Shown: piece by piece, positions 44,900 through 56,907 of the stretch
How positions within the stretch are numbered: position 1 is the stretch's first letter
Layout: every line of letters begins with the position of its first letter
Source: Casuarina equisetifolia
Taxonomy: Eukaryota > Streptophyta > Magnoliopsida > Fagales > Casuarinaceae
Assembly: GCA_028551475.1 (NCBI GenBank)
Contig: CM052361.1
Location: 20,287,491-20,351,490, forward strand
Length of the DNA: 64,000 nt
Reading direction: 5' to 3'
Notes under the pieces: generated by a model
What the model was told of the DNA's origin: nothing
The model's database searches: none
What the model saw: only the letters and a program-made list of their open reading frames with translations
Program-made: the position numbers and the translations under genes

Positions 44900-45175
44900 A
44901 ACATTATATCTTAGTATTTGTAACCAAGGGCAAAGGTTTTCCAAAATTTTGGAAGACCAACGAAAGATCATATAGTCCTTGTTGAATAAAAAATTTACAT
45001 TTTTTGTGGGGGTTATGAATTTTTTTTTTCTGTATATTCTAAGAAGAATTGAGTCGGTATTCTTCATAATTCAAAAAAATGCTAAGAGGCTTTTTAAATT
45101 TTCAAAAAAACTGAGTTTGTCAACTTGTTAGGGAGAGGGTAATTCATATTCGAGTTTCTACCAGCCCCTCATGCT
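44900..45175 (+). repeat. Duplicated flank segment A, downstream copy
   Basis: Diverged match to 30600-30860 in the same orientation and same order relative to segment B. Confidence 0.65.
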
Positions 45176-45899
45176 GGATGTTCATAACTAACGTTTTATT
45201 TAACATGATATCAAAGCTGTTTAATCCTGACCCTTGAGATGTTTTCTTGTTTATTACAGTTTGGGCTTTGTTCCTTGAAAGCTAGCAGTCTTCCAGTCTC
45301 TTCAGACCACACTGGTGATTTTCAATTCATGTTCGTTTTGCAGTGTTAGAATGGGTGTAAGCCCAGCCCATTTTAGATAAAAACATTTGTTATTGTATAA
45401 AAGTGTAAAAAAAGAGTTCTATATTCCTTAAGCCAATTGTTTTTTCATCCATTATTTCATAATCCCACGTTTTATTAACACCTCGTCCCCGCTGTCTCCG
45501 CCTCCATGTTTGCATTTCTCTTCAGCTGCATCACCGGAGAAGGCTGTTCTAATGGAATGGTTTCTCCGAGATTCGACGTCAATAAAAGGATAAAACTCTA
45601 TGATGAGTTGCCACTTCAACTCTTTAAGTATTGTATCACCGTTTCCCTACCTTTATAAGATATTGCCAAAAAAAAAAAAAAAAATTAGCAAGTGGACTAG
45701 TGCCATCGCAGCACCCACTAATCATTCCTTTTATACGGTCGCCGGCGATGTCTAAAATCCAGCGCCGGTGCGACGTGGTGCTCCGCCTACCACATCTCGT
45801 GTGGGCCTCACCGGGCAACCACTCCGTTCCTCCGGAACCCCGGGACTCACAACCCCGGGCACGCGTGGCAACACTTCTCCCTCAAAACCTCGGACGACT

Positions 45900-46010
45900 G
45901 GATCATGACATCCACCGTCGCGTTGGCGCGTGAACACCAGCCCGAGAACCTAGCGTACGTCAAATTTCATGGGGCTTTTTAATATGTCGTACCATGTGCA
46001 CTTGAATCTG
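45900..46010 (+). repeat. Duplicated flank segment B, downstream copy
   Basis: Matches 31640-31735; shares gtcaaatttc, ggggctttttaat and tgtcgtaccatgtgcactt with only a few changes. Confidence 0.75.
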
Positions 46011-46687
46011 TCCTTCCTCGGATGTCACTGCACCGAATGAGATAACTCCGCGGAGAATCCTATGGCCCGCACTTTCTAGTGACGGTGGACTCTTCCACAA
46101 TGTCGAAAATGCACCCCGCAAAGCACATCGCCTTCGCTAGCGAAACTCCTCGGAAATATCCCATAAGACGGTTTTTAGGATGAAACATGCCTTTCTAGAA
46201 ATTCACGGAAAATCACTGTCCTCGTCCGTGCCCCAACTTTTATTCGTATCTGGTTGACAGTGAAAACGACATAAAATAATTAAAAACGTGAATATTAAAA
46301 GCGGGAAAAGATAAAAAGACTTTTGATCAAAATTATTTGTGAAGTATATTAGATTTGGGATCTCCTATTTTAGAAGTAAATACAAAAGAATTAACGAACA
46401 TTTAGTTTAGTTGAAAATAAATGTTAGATTGAAACCTTATTATCTTAGGTTTGGTCATAAAATAAAATAAAATTGTAAAAAAAGGACGGTTTGGTAATTG
46501 CACATCCCTCATCTTCCGCTGCTTCCTCCAAACCGTACTCCCCCAGCTGAACCTTCCGCGAGTGGAGGCTGAGTTCAGCCACCGTTTATTGTTGTTAGTT
46601 ACCCATTCCCTCCTCCCACATGTGCAATCTCCAAAGCCTTTCTTAGTGTCAACGGTCGTACAGGCCGTATTCTCACAAGTCCCGGCA

Positions 46688-49600
46688 ATGAAAAAGCTGA
46701 GTGCGATGGTCGGCAGTCCCTTTGACCTCCTCACCGAGGAGATCGTTATGGCGATTCTCGACCGTTTAGACGACAACCCATTGGCTAAGAAATCCTTCTC
46801 ACGAGTCTGCAAGGGCTTCTACGCCATGGAGGCCCGCCACCGCAGGACCCTGAGGGCTCTTAAGTCCGACCTAATACTCGGAGCCCTGAAGCGCTACCCT
46901 TTTATCACCCATCTCGACCTCACCCTCTGCCCTATCGTCGATGACGCTACGTTAACCCAGGTAGCGCTCGAGATGAAGGGTCGTTTGCTTTCGATCGACT
47001 TGTCTAAGTTGAGGGGCTGGACGCACGTGGGGCTGGCAAGTCTGGTGACTACCTGCACGGGGCTCGTGGAGATTGACCTGTCCAACCAGACGGAGCTGAA
47101 CGACTCGGCTTTGAAGTTTCTAGCGGAGGCAAAGAATCTGGAGAGGCTGGGCCTGGCGAGGTGTAAGAAGGTCACGGACATGGGGATTGGGTGCGTGGCC
47201 GTGGGGTGCAGGAAGTTGAGGTTCTTGTGCTTGAAGTGGTGCCTTCGGGTAAGCGATTTGGGGGTGGGTTTGATCGCTATGAAGTGCAAGGAGATTCAGA
47301 GTTTGGATCTCTCCTACTTGCCGGTAAGTTACTTTTTGGTAGCTAACAAAGCAGAGGTAGGGAAAGACAGAAAAGTGTCACCTTGATTAATTAAGCTTTA
47401 GGTGGTTTTTTTTTTTCGGTTATTAACAAGCTCTAGAAACCCAGTAGTTAAAGCTCTTTTCTTGTACCCAGTGTTTGCCCAGAAAACTAACAGAGGTAAT
47501 TTCATTTTTATTTTCTCTGGTTGTTGGTTGTTGGTTGCTTGGTTGCTTGGTTGCGTGGTTACTTTGTTTAATTGCTCCCCGTTCTGTTGTCTACGAGCTT
47601 GCGACGCAATTGGGGAATTGTGTCTATTTCGATTGGTCAATTACCAAATTTGAGGTAATTTATACGTCTGAACAGCGGTTAGTATGCAGACAGAACGATA
47701 TGAAGGTTGAAGTTCAAGTCTGGTTTAAAATGGAAGCCTGTTCTACTTCGTGTGTGCTGTTGTTGTTGTGGTTTGTCACCGTAGTTCTTCCCAATCTAAT
47801 TGATTTTTTTCGATACCCATTGTGTTTTATTGGTTTTACTTTTCTTCTATGAGATTTGTTCTTCATAATCAGATTGGAAATACTGCTTCTTGAAAAGTTG
47901 TCTTAGGTGATTAAGGTAATTCACCGTACAACAGATTGGGTTACAGTATGGTTACTGACTTGCTGTTGATGATTTGCACTGACTGATATGATATCTTGCT
48001 GCCTTCTTCTGTGATATATTATTGTGACGGTTAATGATTTTTTTGACCGATCATTTGTTGAAAAATTACCGTTAGTAAGAAGCCACCATCTAAGCATATA
48101 AGCCAAATGGCCAAGCTTTAGTAATATCAAGCTATCATATGTGTGCGGCTATATTTTCGTTTCTGGAGAGGGATTTCCCCTGCTAAACAGAAAGAGAAGT
48201 TCTGGCAGCATATCTTGGCATAATGGAGTGAGTGGTCATGGGATAAGACGGAATGGTCAATACTTAACTCATCAACTTTCATGAATTCGAAAGTGTCGTA
48301 ACAATCATACACCTGTCCTACCCTCATTAAGCGATATTTTTAGTGTTATGGCAAACATATATTCTCTGGCCTTACCAATTCTTTCTAAACCAAAATTTCT
48401 TTGCTTTTTCTTACAGATCACTGATAAATGTCTTACACCAATTCTGCAACTAGAGCATCTAGAAGATTTGGTTCTTGAGGGATGCCCTGGTATTGATGAT
48501 GATGGCCTTGCTACCGTCAAACATAGTTGCAAATCGCTAAAGGTAAATTCTATTTTACCACTTCAATGCCTTACAATGTTTTCTGGTATGGAGATCTTTT
48601 AGTATAACTTTTGCTGTATCTGCCCATTTAAGAATTTTATATGTTGAGCTGTCAGGATCCACTCAATCTTATGAGCTGCAATCCTTTTCTCAGCTGATAT
48701 CTGAAGCTCATTTCTTTATCCTGAATTTAATGTTATTGGTGTTAATGTTCATCTGATTTTATTTTTTTTTAATGGCAGACACTAAATATGTCAAATTGTC
48801 AGAATATCAGTCATGTGGGTTTGTCTTCTCTGACAAATGGTGCTAATGGACTACAGCAGCTTATCCTAGCATATGGTCCTGCAGTAAGTCTATAAAACCT
48901 TATATGCTGATTTCCCTAGGGGAATTTTCCATATAACTCATTCTTTCCATCACTAATGCTGGTTCAGGTCAATGAGGATCTAGCGATATGTATGAATAAT
49001 ATTTCATGGTTGCAATCAGTTAGGATAGATGGTTGTACAGTTACAACCTCTGCAATAAAGACCATTGGAAATTGGCTTGCGTCTCTCAAGGAGCTTAGCT
49101 TAAGTAAGTGTTTGGGTGTGACAGATGAATGCCTATCCTTCCTTGTACAAAAGCACAAAGAATTGAGGAAGTTAGACATAACGTGCTGCCGCAAGATAAC
49201 ATATGCCTCTATAGCCAGCATAACCAAGTCATGCTCGTCCCTCACTTCTCTGAGAATGGAGTCTTGTAGTTTGATTTCAAGGGATGCTTTTGTGTTGATT
49301 GGACAGCATTGCCGACTCCTGGAGGAATTGGATGTCACAGACAATGAAATCGACAATGAAGGTTTTAACATGGGCCCTTGCTGTCCTTTGTTCAACTTAT
49401 ACTATCTGCGGATGATTCATATAGCTTTATTTTGCAGGTTTGAAGTCCATATCGAGATGTTCCAAACTTGTTACCTTAAAGCTTGGGATTTGCTTGAACA
49501 TAACTGATGATGGGCTTACCCATGTTGCAAGGGCCTGTTCCATGCTCAAAGAGTTAGATTTGTACAGGTTTGTGACTTTTCAACTCTGCACAGATTCCTC

Positions 49601-51016
49601 TACAAGTAAAGCTTACAACAAACCATAATAAGCTTTCCTGGAAAAAAGTAGCATTTCTCCTTCATTGTTAAATCTCAAGTAGATATAAATAATGAGCCTA
49701 CATTGGTAGGGCGCTTACTGGGAAGTATTATAGGGATGCCTTGGGCAATGCTGTGACAAATGATGAATCACCAAGACTCATTCTCATACGGCATACTATA
49801 TAAAAATTTACCAAAGTACAATTAACAATGCCGTCTACATGTGGTATGGGAAATTTACACAAAATAGTTATTCTTTCATTAGTAGAAATATGTAGCATTT
49901 CCTACGAATTGGGTGGAAACTGCACTGAAGCAATAACATTATTTACTCTAGAAAATGGTAATGTTTCAATTTATTCGGAAAACTGGAAATGGTTTGAAAT
50001 TGAAAGATTTTTTCAGACTTGTTTTTGTTGTAATGCTAGGTCCAGTTATATCTAGTGGCAAACATTCTTATTACTCTTGTTTGCTTTCTCTTGTAGATCT
50101 GCTGGAATAACTGATGCAGGCACAGCAGCAATTGCTCATGGCTGTCCTGGCCTGGAGATGATTAACGTTTCATATAATGAGACAATTACTGATAACTCAT
50201 TAATATCTTTATCAAAATGTCGGCTGTTAAAAGCACTTGAGATTCGAGGATGTCCTTCAGTCTCATCAATGGGTCTATCAACTATTGCCAAGGAGTGTAG
50301 GCAACTTGCGGTGTTGGACATAAAGAAGTGCGTCAACATTAATGATAATGGAATGATTCCACTTGCTAAATTTTCCCAGAACCTCAAGCAGGTACAGTCT
50401 ATTTCCCCTCATTGCCAGGGTCATTGACTGCAAATGACAAACTAATATTCGGGGTTCACTCATTTTGCTGCAGATAAACTTGTCATATTGTTCAGTTACA
50501 GATGCAGGGCTCTTAGCTCTTGCCAGCACGAACCAGCTTCGGTACATGACTATCTTGCACTTGGCTGGTTTGACCCCCAATGGTCTGGCTGGAGCCTTGT
50601 TGGCCAGTCAAGGGCTAACAAAAGTGAAGCTCCACAAATCCTTCAGACCACTACTTCCTCCATCTATTTTTGAGTTCATGGAAGCCCGTGGCTGTATTTT
50701 TCACTGGAGGGACAAAGCATTCCAGGTATTATTTTTATCCCTTTCAGCACACATCAACTATACGTTGCCTTAAAATTTCTACGTATTTATGCTCCCCAGA
50801 AATAAGAATCTTTTCCCGTTTGGAATGGAAATCTTTCAGCTAATGATGTCCTTCAGATATTAGAGTAAAGTGGTTAAGTAAAACTAATTTGAATTGGATC
50901 ATTATTGAAATGCAGTTAAGATCATTGTACTCAGATACTGTTTGTATGTGGTTTGACAGGTGGAAATAGATCCAAAAAGATGGGAGCTGCATAATGCAAG
51001 GAGTCCTGGAGCTTGA
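46688..51016 (+). CDS. FBL3: F-box/LRR-repeat protein 3 (FBL3 type)
   Basis: The product is a predicted substrate receptor of an SCF E3 ubiquitin ligase: the F-box binds SKP1 and the LRRs bind the target. Eight exons give an unbroken 664-aa protein: 46688-47323, 48417-48542, 48779-48883, 48968-49361, 49438-49567, 50097-50391, 50474-50725, 50960-51016; all borders are gt/ag and phases agree. The F-box is at residues 10-52 (PFDLLTEEIVMAILDRL). About 18-20 cysteine-containing LRRs follow, for example CKKVTDMGIGCVAVGCRKL, LRKLDITCCRKI and LDLYRSAGITD. The C-terminal end (FMEARGCIFHWRDKAFQ, VEIDPKRWEL) matches Arabidopsis FBL3 (At5g01720). The open frame extends upstream to 46562, but the ATG at 46688 (MKKLS) matches the family start. 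It looks complete and intact; the target is unknown. Confidence 0.95.
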
Positions 51017-52429
51017 TAGATTGGAGAAAAGAATTCAACTTATTTTTTTTTGTGTTTTCAATTTGTGTATAATGTCTGCAGGTGGACCCTGTAATTTGAT
51101 GTAATGGAAGGGATTACATTGGGTTGTTAAGGTTCTCCACTGATTATTTGAAATGTGCAGAGTTGACCTTTGTGTTGGCTTTTCAGTTTTCCATTCTTGT
51201 GCTGGTCATTGAAAAGGTGTCTGTTAATTGACTTAATACAGTGGGTCTGATCCCGGCGGGTTAAGCTCATCTGCTTAGCTTTTTTCCGGGGTCAAAGGCG
51301 AGCCAACAGTAATCAAATTCGTTAATGGATGCACTGAGGCTTCCTTAGAGTCCAAGATAGATTCAAGCCTGGTGTGAAAAGGTGAAACTTGGTCAAACTC
51401 TCACTTCTCAAGCTTTGCACGATTAACTAATCAAATCCATTAAATTGATCTGTGTTAGTTAAATTAATTGGTGGAGATTAAATTAAGTCAGCTTGATCCC
51501 CAAGCAGAGGGGGAAAAGCATGAAAAAGTGGGAAATATTTTTTTATTACCATACCCCATTCAAAAAGGTTGACTTGGACTGCAAATCTAGAACTCCTTTT
51601 CCAATTTTTTTAAAATTCTTATTACGTGGAAAATCTCATCCTGCAGAAAATCTAAGCAAACAAAACAACAATAAATTCGAAAGATTTAAAAAAAAAAAAT
51701 CAAAAGACTAGTCAAATTAGCAATTCGAGAGTCGAGCTCTATATGTCGGGTCTACTACACTTGACGTGGATCATAGTCAACGCTGCAACCTCTTCTCTGG
51801 AAGTCCCTGCAAGACCACCATATCTGGCAACCAAGTAACGCCCAAAAAAAAACATCATAGGACAGATCTCAATCCAAACCTCGTTCAATCAAAGCATAAG
51901 TCAGCCCTTTACAGGCGCTGCAACCCCAGTTGTTTGTTTGGAACTCCAGACGTCATCGTTATCTTCGGAACAGCAGCAATCTCAGCATCGTGTCTGCGTA
52001 GTTTTGGGCAAAATTCTCTTGGTTTTCTTGGCGTGATAAGAGCGACAATTGTCAGTTTACACTTTCACAAGTTTTGGAGTTCTAATTAATTACACAAGAC
52101 ACCAAAAGAATGAACAGTGTTTGAGAGAAGAACCCCATAACTTTTAGGATTGGACTCCAATGGAATGCGACAAAATGGCAGATGGCGTTCATTCTTCTTT
52201 TTCTTTCCACCATCTCTCGATGTGATAGACCTGATTTGGACTGCAAGGTAATTTAACGCATAAGCCTTGCCCAACACGCTACCTTCATTTATGCATCGGA
52301 TTTGATGAATAATATAATCTTTTAATATCAAACATGCGTTTTGCTTACTTTTACACTGAAGTTTGGATGGGAAAAAAGTGTCAATTTGATTTTTAAATTA
52401 GTTTTTAATTTTTTTACTATAATATTAAA
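51017..52429. other. FBL3 3' UTR and intergenic sequence
   Basis: Likely 3' UTR to about 51200. No further gene is recognised; open frames at 51493-52089 match no family. Confidence 0.45.
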
Positions 52430-52930
52430 TTTCAGATTGAATCTATCATATTTTATACAACTTTAATCTAATATTGCTTAGTATATAAAAGTGTATATAT
52501 AGAAAGAGAGTTTTATATTTAATATGTAATATTTGTTAAAAATAAATTTGTAAATCTCAAATTTATAATCTTTTAAGATCTCATTGTACACACAAAGAAA
52601 ATATTAATCAATAAAAATTATGAAATTCAAAACATCTTATATTCCTAACTTAAAAAACAATTCTTCACTATGATAAGAATTATTACAGTTTATACTAAAA
52701 AACCTATATGTTCTTTCTTTCTCTCACACTAATCTCTCCAACCCCATAACTAAATTTTCTAATAATTTTTCTTTTTATACTAACACCAAAGAAACCTAAA
52801 CTAAATGAGATTGAGAAATTTTATAAATTATTCATAACATGAACATAGTAATTACATATGTATCCTTACTAATTTATTCTAAACTTAACAATATCTTATA
52901 GTAAAAGTTGAATAATATCCCCCGAAGTCC
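52430..52930 (-). mobile_element. Copia-type LTR remnant in reverse orientation
   Basis: The reverse complement resembles 4824-5211: on the plus strand here, cacacaaagaaaatatta, then a cattc/cttatattcc stretch and caattcttcactatgat, match in reverse order the phrases near 5040-5160. A TATA-type box on the minus strand (agtataaaaag, near 52775) supports the orientation. Borders are uncertain. Confidence 0.5.
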
Positions 52931-53181
52931 TGCGTTAATTTTTGTTTCATTCGCACGCTGCATCCGAAAACATGTTACATGGAATACTTGAGCAAAAGTC
53001 ACGTTCTACATGTATAGTGGAAGGAAAATCCGAAAAGCAATATAAACGCGCTGCAGAAGACGGAGACGGAGACATCATTGTCTGATATGCTGTATCGTGG
53101 ATTGCCCCCACTGCACCGCTCTTTCACATGGAGAGTTCATATGCCGTCTCTGGATTCCATAGAAAACAGACTTTGCCCCTT

Positions 53182-53254
53182 TTGACGCGTTCTGAGTCTG
53201 ATACATCTTCTAGATTTTAATTGACTTTAGCTTCCATGCTTACTTGCGGGTCAA
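53182..53254 (+). promoter_or_regulatory. Distal W-box group upstream of WRKY gene
   Basis: TTGACG (53182-53187), TTGACT (53221-53226) and GGTCAA (53249-53254, TTGACC on the minus strand) lie within 73 bases, about 0.9-1.0 kb upstream of the WRKY start. Only core matches were scored; TTGACG is a weaker W-box. Confidence 0.4.
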
Positions 53255-53847
53255 GGCCCCAGAAAGCTAGTGCCTAGAACTTTACAATAAATATCAAGAA
53301 AAAGGCCTTCCATTTCACCAAAAACCGTGCAGTACTAATGCAGTACAATCAAGGAAACAACATATGGACAATAGACTATCGAGCAGCCTCAAGTTCATGA
53401 AGAATTTTGGCTCCTCTACGGCCAACTAGGCCTTTCAAACATGTGATTAACTAGCTTGATAAGCCATGATTAGGATACTCTGAATGTTGTCTTACCAAAC
53501 TTTGAAAGGAAGCTCGTCTTTCTTTCTTTATCTCTTCCTTTTGGTCAGGAACTAATCAATCACCAAGTGCAGCATCAAAATTCCACGAACTTAGAATCAT
53601 TCTCAGTTATGAGCCCACAAACGCAAAAGTTAAAAGGTTAAACCAACAAAAGAAAAGCAGTGAGTCAATGGTGATAAACTCTTGTATTTATTTCTATATT
53701 ACGAGGGAATGAACCGGGTACCAAAGTGCAAGGTGAAGGAAGCAATCATCGTGTTTCCAACACGCACGCATGTACAGCGCCCCTTCCCTTGCAGGATGCA
53801 GCAGCTTTGTACCAATAAGAGAGATATCCCAGTGTCAGCCGCCACCC

Positions 53848-53959
53848 AGTCAAACCCACGAGTTTTGACCCAAAAAAAACAAAGGAAAAAAAAAACATTT
53901 TACTACGTTAACGAAGTGCCAAAAAAAAAAGGAAAAAGAAAAGAGAAATTCCTGGTCAA
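53848..53959 (+). promoter_or_regulatory. Proximal W-box cluster of WRKY gene
   Basis: AGTCAA (53848-53853, TTGACT on minus), TTGACC (53865-53870) and GGTCAA (53954-53959, TTGACC on minus) lie 210-320 bases upstream of the WRKY ATG. W-boxes are bound by WRKY factors, and the Arabidopsis WRKY33 promoter is known to carry such a cluster for auto- and cross-regulation. Confidence 0.6.
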
Positions 53960-54122
53960 ACTAAGCAATTTTCCGAGAAGGCTCGCAGGCTCACCAAATG
54001 AGAAAAAACAAAAACCATAGAAAAACTTGTCATATACGTGACCATCTTCCTCTTCTCCTTCTTAACATCTTAAAGCCTGGCTCTCTATAGCCTTAAAAAG
54101 CTCTCTCTCTCTGAGGGCCTCT

Positions 54123-54126
<4 letters not shown>

Positions 54127-54164
<38 letters not shown>
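54127..54164 (+). repeat. (CT)19 microsatellite in WRKY 5' leader
   Basis: A pure CT run of 38 bases ends four bases before the ATG at 54169, with a shorter CT run near 54101. CT-rich leaders are common in plant core promoters; a run this long next to the start is likely to vary between individuals. Confidence 0.95.
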
Positions 54165-54168
<4 letters not shown>

Positions 54169-56907
54169 ATGGCCTCCTCATCTGGGAGCTTAGACACCTC
54201 GGCTAACTCGCACCCAACAAGCTTTACTTTCGCCACTCACCCTTTCATGACCACCTCGTTCTCCGACCTACTTGCATCGCCCTACGATGATGAAACTAAC
54301 AACAACAACAACACTACCACCGAGAATAGGCATCGTGGGTTGTCGGATCGTATAGCGGAGAGAACAGGGTCAGGTGTACCGAAGTTCAAGTCGATCCCGC
54401 CTCCTTCTCTGCCCATTTCTCCACCTGCCTTGTCTCCCTCTGCCTATTTTGCCATACCCGCTGGGATGAGCCCAGCTGAGCTCTTGGACTCCCCTGTGCT
54501 TCTCAACAGTTGTAACGTGAGTGTCATATAAGAAAGTTTTTGTTTTTGCTTGCCTTCTGAGATTAAAGCTTTTTGGTTGTTGAGAAAATTTGAGGGGAAT
54601 TTTGAAAGAGAGAAAAGAACCATGTTCGAAGACAGAGCTTTGATGCTGCTCTGTTTCAAAGGAAATGAAGAAAACCCAGCTCGACTCAGTCAAATTTTGT
54701 GCTTGACTCGGTTGACTTAGAGTTTTTCTTCATTTTCATGGTTGCCGAAGCATTAGTTTTATGGAAAGGTCATCTCTTTCAAAATCCTGTATTCATGTTT
54801 GCTATAATACGTGCTTCTAAATTAAGCAAGGGGCTTCTTGGTTCCTGCTTGTCTGGTTGAATTCTGTCATGCTGTTCAAATTTTGTTTTCATTATTTGTT
54901 GACGGGTTTTTCTCCCTTTCCGCTTCCGAATCCAGATTCTACCCTCTCCAACGACAGGAACGTTCCCTGCTCAGGCCTTCGCTTGGAAGAGCAATTCTGG
55001 CAATCACCAGCAAAATGTTAAACAGGAAGACAAAAACTTCTCAGATTTCTCTTTCCAAACCCAAAATAGGCCTCCTTTAGCATCATCGACAACGAACTTT
55101 CAGTCTTCAAATACCACACTTCCAACTGTAAGGAACACATTTTTTATACATCAGTCCAGATTTTTTGTTTTCCTCGGGCTTAATTGGCTTCAATTGACAA
55201 TCTTCTTATTTGTTACAAAATATTCAGACCCAGCAACAATCATGGACTTTCCAAGAAGCCACTAAGCAGGACGATTTTTCCTCAGGGAGTATGGTGAAAG
55301 CGGAATTAGGTTCTATGCAAAATTCCTCGGACTTTGCCAGTATACAGACCAACAATCAGACCACCACAAACGGTAGGTCCCAATCAGATTTTGGCAATTA
55401 CCTGCAGCAGACCCAGTCAGTCAGCAAAAGGTCTGATGATGGATACAATTGGAGAAAATATGGTCAAAAACAAGTGAAAGGAAGCGAAAATCCTAGAAGT
55501 TATTACAAGTGCACTTGTCCCGGTTGCCCGACAAAGAAGAAGGTTGAGAGGGCCTTGGATGGGCAAATTACTGAGATAGTTTACAAGGGTACCCATAACC
55601 ATCCCAAGCCTCAGTCTACAAGGAGATCATCATCAGCAGCAGCAGCAGCAGCTCTTCCTGCAGTTCAGGCTTCCAATGCTGCCAGCATTGAAATTCTTGA
55701 TCATTCATTGTCCGTACACGGTAATGGACATTCGGATTTGGTTGGGACCCCGGAGAACTCTTCGATCTCGATGGGAGATGAGGATTTTGATCAGTGTTCT
55801 CAAAAGAGTAAGTCCGCCGGCGATGACCTTGATGACGATGAGCCTGATGCCAAAAGATGGTAAAGTTTTAGATAACTTAGATTCTGTGAAAAGTATTGTG
55901 TGTATGGATAGGGGGTTTGGTATGCTTATAATACTTTTTTCTCAATTTTCCAGGAAAAGAGAGGGTGAAAATGAAGGTCTTTCTGCACCCGGTAGCAGAA
56001 CGGTGAGAGAACCTAGAGTTGTAGTTCAGACAACCAGTGATATAGATATTCTTGACGATGGCTACAGATGGAGGAAATACGGGCAGAAAGTGGTTAAGGG
56101 AAACCCAAACCCAAGGTAGCGCTTGTTTTTCATTTACATTTAGTCCTTTCTCAAGCTTCGGAAGGTGTTTTGCCTTCAAAGTCCTAGAGTTTATTGTTCT
56201 AGATGCGCTCTTGTGTCTCTACCTCTTGCATACATTTCCAATATTTCATTTCATCTTTCGTTGAACACCTTATATGGGAAAGATATAATATGCAGGAGAT
56301 CTATGAATGAATAAACACCTAAAAACACCTTTGATCGGAATGCTTTGTTCTCGATATTTGATGGGTTTGTCGAATTGATCCAAACTTTTAGGATGATTTT
56401 CTGCCTTGCTTAGATAGGGGGCTAGGATAAGTTCTGATTTATTTATGCATGACTTGTAGGAGCTACTACAAGTGCACACATCCAGGATGTCCTGTCAGAA
56501 AGCATGTGGAGCGAGCGTCACATGATCTGCGGGCAGTGATCACAACCTACGAGGGAAAGCACAACCATGATGTTCCGGCAGCCCGTGGGAGTGGTTGTCA
56601 TTCTGTGAATAGGACTGTGCCAAGCAACAACGATAACCACAATGCAGCCACAGCAATAAGGCCTTCCACGATGACTCATCCCTCCAACAACTCCATGGAC
56701 AATCATCTTCAAAATCTAAGAATACCACCATCCGAAGGGCGAGCGCCATTCACCCTGGAAATGTTGCAGAGCCCAGGGAGCTTCGGATTCTCAGGATTCG
56801 GCAATGCCATGGGTTCTTACATGAACCAACCCCAGGACACCGACGTGTATTCTAGAGCCAAAGACGAACCCAGAGACGATACTTTCTTCGAGTCATTGCT
56901 TGCATAG
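54169..56907 (+). CDS. WRKY33: Group I WRKY transcription factor, WRKY33 type
   Basis: Nuclear transcription factor that binds W-boxes. Five exons give an unbroken 593-aa protein: 54169-54516, 54936-55127, 55228-55859, 55954-56115, 56460-56907. The N-terminal region has a Ser-Pro cluster (about residues 75-125) with VPKFKS, PSLPISP and [12 protein letters not shown], the MAP-kinase target region of WRKY33-like proteins. The first WRKYGQK is at 255-261 with a C-x4-C...HNH finger; the second is at 430-436, with CTHPGC and KHNH. The intron inside the second domain falls in the Arg codon before SYYKC, the standard group I position. [20 protein letters not shown] precedes the second domain as in WRKY33. 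WRKY33 controls camalexin and necrotroph defence in Arabidopsis; the role here is inferred from similarity. Upstream W-boxes suggest self-regulation. Confidence 0.95.

Larger units (their letters stand above)
44470..46687. other. BAHD 3' flank and FBL3 upstream region
   Basis: No intact gene. It holds the second copies of flank segments A (44900-45175) and B (45900-46010). A tgttagaatgggtgtaagcc run at 45345 resembles an LTR start but has no partner. The last few hundred bases are the promoter and leader of the F-box gene. Confidence 0.45.

Noticed and set aside
45345..45480. LTR-like start (tgttagaatgggtgtaagcc)
   Set aside because: No second copy, PBS, PPT or target duplication visible; too little evidence to call an element.
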